Shown piece by piece: positions 47,322 to 53,778 of a DNA stretch of 64,000 bases. The notes beneath the pieces are model-generated. The model was given only the letters and a program-made list of their open reading frames with translations, was not told the DNA's origin and ran no database searches. The stretch is from JAJRXC01 sp047639555. GTDB lineage: Bacteria; Actinomycetota; Acidimicrobiia; Acidimicrobiales; Aldehydirespiratoraceae. Positions within the stretch are counted from its first letter, which is position 1. Each line of letters begins with the position of its first letter. The stretch is taken from the NCBI GenBank assembly GCA_047639555.1, contig JBLIOE010000021.1, forward strand, positions 3,575-67,574, in the 5' to 3' direction. A program made the translations under genes and the position numbers.

Positions 47322-47569
47322 GCCGCCACTCGTCCGACTCCACGCGGCAGGGGCGAGTGCACACCTACGACGATGCGGCCGGCTACGGCACCATCCTCGA
47401 AGATGCCGCGGAGAATGTTGCCGCGGAGAATGTTGCGGGGGAGTGGTTCTTCCACTGCACTGCCATCGCCGATGGTTCACGAACCATTGCGACAGAGCAG
47501 CCAGTGAGCTTTGCGCTCATCCCCGGCCATCTCGGGCGTTACGAAGCCACCGATATCCGCTCTGTCTGA
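47318..47569 (+). CDS. Divergent cold-shock-domain-like small protein
   Basis: An 83-residue protein with the outline of a cold-shock OB-fold: GRVHTYDDAAGYGTI in place of GxVKWFNxxKGFGFI, FFHCTAI in place of FVHxSAI, and DGSRTIATEQPVSFALIPGHLGRYEATDI for the last strands. The RNP aromatic residues are partly lost, so nucleic-acid binding is uncertain. A 15-bp perfect duplication inserts AAENV twice in the loop between strands 2 and 3. It is coupled to hisG by ATGA. Confidence 0.65.
   Translation: MSRHSSDSTRQGRVHTYDDAAGYGTILEDAAENVAAENVAGEWFFHCTAIADGSRTIATEQPVSFALIPGHLGRYEATDIRSV
47405..47434 (+). repeat. Two perfect 15-bp tandem copies in the cold-shock-like gene
   Basis: GCCGCGGAGAATGTT occurs twice head to tail, followed by a partial third copy (GCGGGGGAG). 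The repeat stays in frame. Confidence 0.85.
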
Positions 47570-47629
47570 ACATTGACTTGCCTGAACATCGACTTGCCTG
47601 AACATTGACTTGCCTGAACAGTGAGTAGC
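47566..47629 (+). repeat. Four 16-bp tandem repeats spanning the whole intergenic gap
   Basis: Units CTGAACATTGACTTGC, the same with one C for T, the same again, and a decayed CTGAACAGTGAGTAGC. The first holds the stop of the cold-shock-like gene and the last the GTG start of the EamA gene. Each intact unit carries a TTGACT-like -35 motif. Confidence 0.9.
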
Positions 47630-48418
47630 GCGGCGATCCTTCTTGTTCTCGGATCGGCGCTGCTGCACGCCACCTGGAATGCCCGCGCCAACGCGGGAAA
47701 CAATCGGACCGTCGAACTCGGGATCGCCTATGCCAATGGCGCCGTGCTTCTTCTGCCCTGGCTCATCGTCGATCCGCCGACCGAGGCACTGGGTTTTATG
47801 GTCATGAGCGGGTTAGCCCACGGTGGCTACATCCTGTTCTTGTCGCAGGCCTACCAACGAGGCGGATTGGCGACGATGTATCCCATTGCTCGCGGCACCG
47901 CTCCGTTGATCGTCGCGGGCGTCGGCATCTGGCTTCTCGACCAAACGCCGTCGGGGGTCACCTTTGCTGGCGCCGTGCTCGTGGCGCTGGGCCTCGCTGT
48001 GATCGGCGGTGTGGCATGGAAGACCGATGAACGCTCGGCGATCGCCATGGCGCTCATGACCGGCGCCTTCATCGCCTCGTACACGCTGCTTGATGCCCGC
48101 GGCGTCGAGGGCACGAGCGAGCTGGGCTACTTCTCGGGTGCGTCGATGGTGAGCGTGTTGTTCGTGGCCGCCATCGTGCGTCCGAGCGCGACGCAGATCC
48201 GCTCGTCGCTCCGGAACGGTCTGATAATCGGCATCTTCTCGACCAGCGCTTACGCGCTCATCCTGCTCGCCTACACGCGAGCGGATGCGGCCAACGTCGC
48301 AACGCTGCGGGCCACGTCAATCCTGTTCGGACTGCTACTCGTGCGTCGCACCGTGACCCCACGCCTCGTGGCTGGCGCAATCGCCGTCGTCGCCGGCGCC
48401 ATACTCGTCGCCACCTAG
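47621..48418 (+). CDS. EamA/DMT family transporter
   Basis: A 265-residue membrane protein of the drug/metabolite transporter superfamily, with about nine to ten helices in two EamA repeats. ALLHATWNARANAGNN near the N terminus and ARGTAPLIVAGVGIWLLDQTPSG and DAANVATLRATSILFGLLLV are family-like. The substrate is unknown. The GTG start at 47621 lies in the fourth 16-bp repeat without a Shine-Dalgarno. It ends at a strong hairpin facing the DUF1844 gene. Confidence 0.85.
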   Translation: MSSAAILLVLGSALLHATWNARANAGNNRTVELGIAYANGAVLLLPWLIVDPPTEALGFMVMSGLAHGGYILFLSQAYQRGGLATMYPIARGTAPLIVAGVGIWLLDQTPSGVTFAGAVLVALGLAVIGGVAWKTDERSAIAMALMTGAFIASYTLLDARGVEGTSELGYFSGASMVSVLFVAAIVRPSATQIRSSLRNGLIIGIFSTSAYALILLAYTRADAANVATLRATSILFGLLLVRRTVTPRLVAGAIAVVAGAILVAT

Positions 48419-48467
48419 GTTCTGTGAACGGAAACCGGCGCTCTGCGCCGGTTTCCGTTCACAGAAC
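48419..48467 (+). terminator. Perfect 23-bp palindromic hairpin between convergent genes
   Basis: Arms of 23 bp with a TCT loop lie between the stops of the EamA and DUF1844 genes. There is no U-run on either side. It would form on transcripts from both strands, so it probably acts as a two-way terminator or RNA-stability element. Confidence 0.75.
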
Positions 48468-48476
48468 GAGGGGTGA

Positions 48477-48968
48477 CTACTCGAGGATGTCTTGGATGTC
48501 GTCGTCTTCGGTGGGGGCGGGGGCGCCCTGGCTCTTGAGTTGAACGAAGACCATACGAAGCTGGTCGAGGGCTTCGTTGAGGGTCGGCTCGGCCTCGCCG
48601 AGGCGGCCTTCGAGCGCGTCGACAAGCGCGGTGAGGCCGTCGATGGCGGCGGTGGCTTCGGAGAAGTTCGGCGACTCCTGCGAGAGGTGTAGAGCGGCGA
48701 GTTCGTAGAGGCCCATGCCGTGGTTGGCGATGATCATGGCGGCCGGAGTCTCCAGAAGGCGGCTCCGGGCCTCGGCCATTTCGCCTACCATCTCCTCGGC
48801 GCGAGCGCGGTCTTCGGGGCTCAGCTCGTCGAGCGTCATGCCGTCGGGAAGAGCAGCCGCGATCTCGTCGTCAAGACTGTGATCCGGAGCCGGACCGTCG
48901 ACCGGCGCAGCGGCGGGAGTGTTGTGATCGACGGTGTGTTCGCCGCCTGGTGTCCAGAGAGAGCTCAT
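48477..48968 (-). CDS. DUF1844 family protein
   Basis: A 163-residue cytosolic, mainly helical protein of the DUF1844 family, commonly found next to infC in actinobacteria. The conserved core is AAMIIANHGMGLYELAALHLSQ, then EATAAIDGLTALVDALEGRLGEAEPTLNEALDQLRMVFVQL, ending in an acidic tail. The N-terminal ~60 residues are acidic and disordered. Start 48968 is chosen because TATGGT lies 7 nt upstream. Function unknown; it is divergent from infC. Confidence 0.85.
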   Translation of the reverse strand: MSSLWTPGGEHTVDHNTPAAAPVDGPAPDHSLDDEIAAALPDGMTLDELSPEDRARAEEMVGEMAEARSRLLETPAAMIIANHGMGLYELAALHLSQESPNFSEATAAIDGLTALVDALEGRLGEAEPTLNEALDQLRMVFVQLKSQGAPAPTEDDDIQDILE

Positions 48969-48975
48969 GGCTGGT

Positions 48976-48981
48976 ACCATA
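48976..48981 (-). promoter_or_regulatory. -10 box for leaderless DUF1844 transcript
   Basis: On the minus strand TATGGT ends 7 nt before the ATG at 48968. The box lies at the start of the divergent infC leader region. Confidence 0.5.
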
Positions 48982-49106
48982 ACGGTCACAATTCAACGGC
49001 AAGCGGGTATCCCCCACCTGGCCATCAGAATCTTCGGATTCGCTGCTCTTCGGAGTGCTAGATGCGCCAGGTCGACCACACGGCAGAATCCACCCGGATT
49101 CTTTCG

Positions 49107-49129
49107 CGGACGTCGGCTTCCGACGTCCG
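49107..49129 (+). terminator. Attenuator-like hairpin in the infC leader
   Basis: CGGACGTCGG pairs with CCGACGTCCG around a CTT loop and is followed by TTTCTTCGTTTT. It is the best Rho-independent terminator in the window, sits 72 bases upstream of the infC start, and resembles leaders that control infC-rpmI-rplT through IF3 or L20 levels. Confidence 0.75.
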
Positions 49130-49201
49130 TTTCTTCGTTTTGGAGTTTCGGACTTACCGCCAAATTTACGGAGGTTCCGTGCTCACAAGGAGTGCAGGGC
49201 G

Positions 49202-49816
49202 ATAGCCCCGCCAAGCGACGAGCCAAGGATCAATGATCGGATCCGCGCTCGAGAAGTACGACTGATTGGCCAGGACGGCGAACAGATCGGTGTGAAGGCA
49301 TTGCCTGAAGCACTGAACATCGCCCGAGCTGCCGGTCTTGATCTTGTTGAAGTTGCCGACCAGGCCCACCCGCCTGTTTGTCGGATCATGGACTACAGCA
49401 AGTGGAAGTACGAAAACAACCAGCGCCTGAAGGAATCGAAGAAGAAGTCTTCGAATCTGGCGGTCAAGGAGATGAAGTACCGGCCCAAAATTGGTCCCGG
49501 CGACTTCGACACCAAGACTCGCAAAGTGGAGCAGTTTCTCGGCGAGGGCCACAAGGTCAAAGTCACGATCATGTTCCGTGGCCGTGAGATGCAACATCCC
49601 GAACTCGGTCGAAAGATCCTTGATCGGGTAGCGGACACGGTCAAACATGTTGGCAAAGTGGAGTTCCACCCTCGCCAAGATGGCCGCAACATGATCATGG
49701 TGTTGGCTGCCGATAAGCAGGCACAAGCCCGCCATGAAAAGCAGATGCAGAAGGAAGCCGCGGAAGCGGCGGCCGAAGTAGAGGATCAGCCGGTGAACCC
49801 CGGCGACGAGTCCTGA
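49202..49816 (+). CDS. infC: Translation initiation factor IF-3, apparent AUA start
   Basis: A 204-residue IF3. The conserved N-terminal RINDRIRAREVRLIGQDGEQIG, the interdomain helix, and the C-terminal KIGPGDFDTKTRKVEQFLGEGHKVKVTIMFRGREM are complete. No ATG, GTG or TTG lies in frame between the upstream terminator hairpin and the conserved domain; the only good candidate is ATA 49202, with AAGGAG exactly 9 nt upstream. The sole canonical in-frame start is GTG 49055, which would read through the hairpin. Rare infC start codons (AUU in enterics) are known to give autoregulation by IF3. rpmI and rplT follow. Confidence 0.9.
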   Translation: MAPPSDEPRINDRIRAREVRLIGQDGEQIGVKALPEALNIARAAGLDLVEVADQAHPPVCRIMDYSKWKYENNQRLKESKKKSSNLAVKEMKYRPKIGPGDFDTKTRKVEQFLGEGHKVKVTIMFRGREMQHPELGRKILDRVADTVKHVGKVEFHPRQDGRNMIMVLAADKQAQARHEKQMQKEAAEAAAEVEDQPVNPGDES

Positions 49817-49829
49817 AAGAGACAACAAC

Positions 49830-50021
49830 ATGCCAAAGATGAAGACTCACAAGGGTGCGGCCGCTCGTTTCAAGCGCACGGGCACCGGCAAACTCAAGCG
49901 TCGCCATCAGAACAAGAACCACATGATGGAGGGGAAGAGCCCGAAACGGGTTCGTCAACTCCGCAAGTCGGCGATTGTTTCGAAGGCCGACGAGAAGAAC
50001 CTGCGCGACCTCGGCGTCTAG
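49830..50021 (+). CDS. rpmI: 50S ribosomal protein L35
   Basis: A 63-residue basic L35: PKMKTHKGAAARFKRTGTGKLKRRHQNKNHM and KSPKRVRQLRKSAIVSKADEKNLR match the family. It begins 13 bases after infC with a weak AAAGAGA leader and is the second gene of infC-rpmI-rplT. Confidence 0.97.
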   Translation: MPKMKTHKGAAARFKRTGTGKLKRRHQNKNHMMEGKSPKRVRQLRKSAIVSKADEKNLRDLGV

Positions 50022-50050
50022 CCGAACCGCACCTGTAGCCAGCACGATTT

Positions 50051-50068
50051 CGCACACCACGGTGTGCG
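50051..50068 (+). promoter_or_regulatory. Hairpin in the rpmI-rplT gap
   Basis: CGCACACC pairs with GGTGTGCG around an AC loop in the 71-nt gap before rplT. It may bind L20 or tune mRNA stability; no terminator U-run follows. Confidence 0.4.
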
Positions 50069-50092
50069 GCAAAGAAAGAGAAAGGGAGACCG

Positions 50093-50455
50093 ATGGCACG
50101 CGTCAAGCGATCTGTTCACTCCAAGAAGCGCCGCCGAGTAATACTTGAGCGGGCCAAGGGCCACTACGGAAACCGTTCGCGGAGCTTTAAGTCCGCCAAC
50201 GAATCGGTCATGCACGCGGGCAACTACGCGTACCGCGACCGTCGCGCTCGTAAGGGCGATTTCCGCAAGCTCTGGATCCAGCGCATCAACGCCGCATGTC
50301 GTGAGAACGGCACCAGCTACAGCCGGTTCATCGCCGGTCTGAAGGCGGCCGAGATCGAGGTTGATCGCAAGATGCTTTCCGAGACAGCGATTCACGATCC
50401 CGCGGCCTTTGCCGTGCTGGTCGCGGCCGCCAACGGAGCGCTCGCCGACGCCTAA
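50093..50455 (+). CDS. rplT: 50S ribosomal protein L20
   Basis: A 120-residue L20 that nucleates 23S folding. ARVKRSVHSKKRRRVILERAKGHYGNRSR, AYRDRRARKGDFRKLWIQRINAACRENG and YSRFIAGLKAAEIEVDRKMLSE are conserved. GAAAGGGAGA stands before the ATG. Its stop overlaps the next methyltransferase (TAATG). Known to repress its own operon in other bacteria. Confidence 0.97.
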   Translation: MARVKRSVHSKKRRRVILERAKGHYGNRSRSFKSANESVMHAGNYAYRDRRARKGDFRKLWIQRINAACRENGTSYSRFIAGLKAAEIEVDRKMLSETAIHDPAAFAVLVAAANGALADA

Positions 50456-51243
50456 TGTCTTCTGCTTCCGAGTCACAAGTGCTCGGTCCCCAGAACCCAA
50501 GAATTGCTGAACTGCGTCGCCTGATTGGGCGACGCAGTTCGCGTTCAGTCGACATCGTGCTCGAGGGTCCTCGCACGGTGGAGGAAGCCCTCGTTCTCGG
50601 CTACGTACCCACCACAGTGATCGTGCCTGAGTCCGGGGCCGGTCATCCGCTGCTTCGCGACATGCCCCGAGCCACCGAAGTGATTGTCACCCGAGACAAC
50701 GCCTTTGCTCGGCTGGCTCCTTCGGTTTCGCCGCAGCCGATGCTGGCGCTCGTGCCCCGCCCTGAGGCAGAAATTCCCACCGCATTTCGCGCAACCGATA
50801 CCGCGCTCGTACTCGCCGATGTGTCCGATCCGGGCAACGTCGGCACGCTCATTCGGGTGGCCGATGCTGTCGGAGCGGCCGTTGTTGTGTCGATTGGTGG
50901 CGCTGACCCGTGGGGGTCAAAGGCCGTCCGCTCGTCCGCCGGCAGCGTGCTGCGTGTGCCCGTTGTCGCCTACGACACGCTCGAGGTCGCCGTCGGCGAT
51001 CTACGCGCCGCTGGCGCCCGAGTGATCGGCACCGATGTGCGCGAAGGCGAACCCCACGACGAGGGAGTACTCAACGGTCCCGTCGCAATCGTGCTCGGCT
51101 CGGAGCCGCACGGCCTCGACCGATCGATCGACCCGCTCATTGATGCCTGGGTCCGTATCGACATGCCCGGCAACACCGAATCGCTCAACGTCGCGATGGC
51201 CGGAACCCTGCTGGCCTACGAGGCATCCAAGCCCGTCAGCTAG
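50455..51243 (+). CDS. SpoU family 23S rRNA/tRNA 2'-O-methyltransferase
   Basis: A 262-residue TrmH-type enzyme with an N-terminal substrate-binding domain (about 15-95, RNPRIAELRRLIGRRSSR-like segment) and a SPOUT domain: LADVSDPGNVGTLIRVADAVGA, AIVLGSEPHGLD and IDMPGNTESLNVAMAGTLLAYEA. Its place after rplT and before pheS-pheT is the standard order for this 23S or tRNA methyltransferase. It overlaps rplT by one base and is convergent with the RCC1 gene by 8 bases. Confidence 0.92.
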   Translation: MSSASESQVLGPQNPRIAELRRLIGRRSSRSVDIVLEGPRTVEEALVLGYVPTTVIVPESGAGHPLLRDMPRATEVIVTRDNAFARLAPSVSPQPMLALVPRPEAEIPTAFRATDTALVLADVSDPGNVGTLIRVADAVGAAVVVSIGGADPWGSKAVRSSAGSVLRVPVVAYDTLEVAVGDLRAAGARVIGTDVREGEPHDEGVLNGPVAIVLGSEPHGLDRSIDPLIDAWVRIDMPGNTESLNVAMAGTLLAYEASKPVS

Positions 51244-52375
51244 GTCCGAGCGCGAGCGCCTGCGATGTCCACGCGACATCGACGGCAAGAAATGGTCCGC
51301 TTCCTACCAACACCGGAAGCGGACGGTCGATCGTGGTGCCGTCGCCGACCTGGCCGTCACCATTGCGTCCCCAGCACCAAAGGCTGAGATCGGTCTTGAT
51401 CGCGCATGCGGTGTTGGTTCCGCCGGCGGCCGTCAGCCAGTTTGTTTCGATACCGATCTGGACGGGAACCTCGGACTCGGGAATGCTTGAATTGAACGCT
51501 CCCCAGCACCAAAGTGACCGGTCGGTCTTCACGCCGCAGGTGTAGTCGAATTCGCCCTCGACAACTAGCCAGTCGGCGCTGGTGCCGACCTGGCGCGGCG
51601 ATGGGTACACCGGGTCGAGCGAGGGTCCGTGTCCGGTTACGCCAGCGATGTCGACGCCCCAACACCAGAGCGTGCTGTCGGTCTTGATTGCACAGGAATG
51701 GGTGTCGGCGGCGATTGCCTGCTTCCAGTCGTTCCCGCCGACCTGCACCGGTGCCGTGACTGCGTCGATCGTTTCGCCATCAGGTTGGAAGCCGATGTCC
51801 CAACCCCAGCACCACATCGAGTCATCGGTCCTCGTGGCGCAGTAGTGACCGAAGCCACCATCGACCTGTCGCCAAGTGTTGTCGCTGCCCACTTGCACCG
51901 GGGCGAGGCGGTCCGTCGTGGTGCCGTCGCCCACTTGTCCGACCTCGTTGTTGCCCCAGCACCAGAGGGTGCGGTCGAGCTGGATGCCGCAGGTCGAGGC
52001 TTGGCTGGCTTCGACTGCGCGCCAGTTGGCGGCGGCGATCTGGACGTAGTCCTCGGCTTCGACGGTGCTTCCGTGCCCGACCTGGCCATACGTCGAGTCG
52101 CCCTCGCACCAGAGCGCTTTGTCAGAGTCGATTCGGCAGCTATGGCCGCCACCGACCGTCACGCTCGTCCAATCGCCGCCAGCATCTGCGGTTGGAGTGT
52201 GCGCCCCAAGCGTGGTTCCCCACGTGAACGCGGTGCATGAAGAAGCAAACAACGCGAAGGCTGTAATCGCGATGAGCGATCGAATACGACTTGAGAGCAA
52301 CAGATTCCGTCTAGATGAGAGCCGTCCCCATATTGGTTGGAGCGCGGGATGCTGGCGATGGGTCAGAAGATCCAT
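51236..52375 (-). CDS. RCC1-repeat lipoprotein
   Basis: A protein of up to 379 residues with a lipoprotein signal peptide ending ALFASSC and about seven RCC1-like blades. Each repeat has a Cys-containing core such as SCAIKTDSTLWCWG, TCGVKTDRSLWCWG and ACAIKTDLSLWCWG, linked by QVGDGTTTDRLAPVQVG-type turns, so a beta-propeller with paired Cys in each blade is likely on the cell surface. The start at 52375 gives a long n-region; a TTG about 24 codons later, just before the Arg and hydrophobic segment, may be the real start. Function unknown. Confidence 0.82.
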   Translation of the reverse strand: MDLLTHRQHPALQPIWGRLSSRRNLLLSSRIRSLIAITAFALFASSCTAFTWGTTLGAHTPTADAGGDWTSVTVGGGHSCRIDSDKALWCEGDSTYGQVGHGSTVEAEDYVQIAAANWRAVEASQASTCGIQLDRTLWCWGNNEVGQVGDGTTTDRLAPVQVGSDNTWRQVDGGFGHYCATRTDDSMWCWGWDIGFQPDGETIDAVTAPVQVGGNDWKQAIAADTHSCAIKTDSTLWCWGVDIAGVTGHGPSLDPVYPSPRQVGTSADWLVVEGEFDYTCGVKTDRSLWCWGAFNSSIPESEVPVQIGIETNWLTAAGGTNTACAIKTDLSLWCWGRNGDGQVGDGTTIDRPLPVLVGSGPFLAVDVAWTSQALALGPS

Positions 52376-52396
52376 CGGCCCGCTTGCGGCCGAACT

Positions 52397-52696
52397 TCAG
52401 GCGATCAGGTCGTGATCGGCGGGGCGCTCCTGGATGAAGGATGCTGCGAAGGGGCACAGCGGGCTGATGGTGCGGCCACCAGACCGGAGATCGTCGAGCA
52501 TGCCGCGCATGAGGCGATCGGCCATGCCTTGGCCCCGCATGGCCGGGTCAGTTTCGACATGGGGGACCACCAGCGTGGTGCCATCGATCGAGTAGTCGGC
52601 GATCGACACGATGCGTTCGTCGACGATGAGTTCGTAACGCTGACGTTTGGGATTGTCCCGAACAATGTGGTCGATGGAGTCGCCGGGCTGGATCAC
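52397..52696 (-). CDS. Small GNAT-fold protein (YidJ/Gtn-like)
   Basis: A 99-residue minimal acetyltransferase-fold protein: RYELIVDERIVSIADYSIDGTTLVVPHVETDP, the acetyl-CoA loop RGQGMADRLMRGML, and CPFAASFIQERP at the end, the pattern of the short YjdJ-type GNATs. I take GTG 52696; a longer frame continues upstream antisense to pheS and is rejected. It is divergent from pheS (63 bases). Confidence 0.8.
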   Translation of the reverse strand: MIQPGDSIDHIVRDNPKRQRYELIVDERIVSIADYSIDGTTLVVPHVETDPAMRGQGMADRLMRGMLDDLRSGGRTISPLCPFAASFIQERPADHDLIA

Positions 52697-52744
52697 TCCG
52701 CCAGTCTCGCAGGAAATGTGAACGGCTCCGTGGCGCGGAGGCCG

Positions 52745-52750
52745 TAACCT
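52745..52750 (+). promoter_or_regulatory. -10 box for leaderless pheS transcript
   Basis: TAACCT ends 9 nt before the pheS ATG at 52760. No T-box or other leader fits in this gap. Confidence 0.5.
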
Positions 52751-52759
52751 GTTGCCCTG

Positions 52760-53758
52760 ATGATCCCGGAGCTCGAACAGACCGCCACCGACGCCAGTGT
52801 GCGCATCGCCGAAGTGGCCGACCTCGACGCGCTCAGCGCGATCGATGCCGAGTTTCTCGGCAAGAAGTCGGCCATCACCCAGGCAAAGAAGCAGCTCGGC
52901 GGGCTCGACCCCGCCGAACGCAAGGCTGCCGGACAAGCGGTCAACGAGATCCGCACGCGCATCGAGGCAGAGATCGGTGAAGCCCGCGCCCGGCTCACCG
53001 CCGCGGCCCGGGCGGTGCAGCTCGAAGCCGAGCGTCTCGATCTCACTGAGATTCGCGACGAGATCAAGCGCGGTTCGCTGCATCTCGTCACCCAGGCTCG
53101 CGACCGTCTCGAAGATGTGTTCGTCGGTATGGGATTCACTGTGGCCGAAGGTCCCGAGGTAGAGACCGCTTGGTACAACTTCGAAGCGCTCAACATCCCC
53201 GAGTGGCACCCCGCTCGCGGTAGCTTCGACACGATCTTCGTGGACTTGGGCGAGCCCGAAGAAGTGATGTTGCGTTCGCACACTTCGCCGGTGCAGATCC
53301 GCACTATGGAAAACACCGAGCCACCGATCTACATCGTGGCGCCCGGCCGTACCTTCCGCACTGACACCGCCGACGCCACGCATCTTCCGGCGTTCAATCA
53401 GATCGAAGGTCTGGTGATCGACCGGGGAATCACGATGGGCGATCTGGCCGGCACGATCGACGAATTCGTCCGCGCTTTCTTCGGGGGCGAGGTAAAGACA
53501 CGACTCCGTCCGTCCTACTTCCCGTTCACCGAACCAAGCGCCGAATTCGATATCTCTCGCCCGGATGGTTCGTGGCTTGAGCTTGGCGGCTGCGGCATGG
53601 TGCACCCCAATGTCTTGCGCAATTGCGGCATTGATCCCGACGAATGGCAGGGCTTCGCCTTCGGCTTCGGCATCGACCGACTCGCCGTTATGCGCTACCA
53701 GCTCGACGACATCCGTGAACTCGTCAACAACGACGTTCGTTTCCTGAGGCAGTTCTAA
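52760..53758 (+). CDS. pheS: Phenylalanine--tRNA ligase alpha subunit
   Basis: A 332-residue PheS. The N-terminal coiled-coil region (about 1-90, with FLGKKSAITQAKKQLGGLDPAERKAAGQAVN) precedes the catalytic core: SFDTIFVDLGEPEEVMLRSHTSPVQIRTM, PTRTFRTDTADATHLPAFNQIEGLV-like motif 2 region, and GCGMVHPNVLRNCGIDPDEWQGFAFGFGIDRLAVM motif 3. Its stop codon overlaps a six-codon ORF that leads to pheT. Confidence 0.97.
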   Translation: MIPELEQTATDASVRIAEVADLDALSAIDAEFLGKKSAITQAKKQLGGLDPAERKAAGQAVNEIRTRIEAEIGEARARLTAAARAVQLEAERLDLTEIRDEIKRGSLHLVTQARDRLEDVFVGMGFTVAEGPEVETAWYNFEALNIPEWHPARGSFDTIFVDLGEPEEVMLRSHTSPVQIRTMENTEPPIYIVAPGRTFRTDTADATHLPAFNQIEGLVIDRGITMGDLAGTIDEFVRAFFGGEVKTRLRPSYFPFTEPSAEFDISRPDGSWLELGGCGMVHPNVLRNCGIDPDEWQGFAFGFGIDRLAVMRYQLDDIRELVNNDVRFLRQF

Positions 53759-53778
53759 TGAAGGTCACGCGCTCATGA
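53758..53778 (+). other. Six-codon ORF between pheS and pheT, from a 17-bp duplication
   Basis: ATG 53758 overlaps the pheS stop (TAATG) and opens MKVTRS, ending in TGA at 53776-53778, which overlaps the pheT start ATG 53775. The first 11 bases, ATGAAGGTCAC, recur 17 bases later as the start of pheT, so a short duplication seems to have moved the start. It probably relays ribosomes from pheS to pheT. Confidence 0.6.

Noticed and set aside
47566..47629. CRISPR array
   Set aside because: The repeats are directly adjacent 16-bp units without spacers and there are no cas genes.
52697..52759. T-box leader for pheS
   Set aside because: The gap is too short for a T-box and has no terminator; a -10 box lies 9 nt before the ATG. 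The same holds for hisS and alaS.
52697..53605. Upstream extension of the small GNAT frame
   Set aside because: The extra 300 codons are antisense to pheS with no domain; the GNAT fold starts near 52696.
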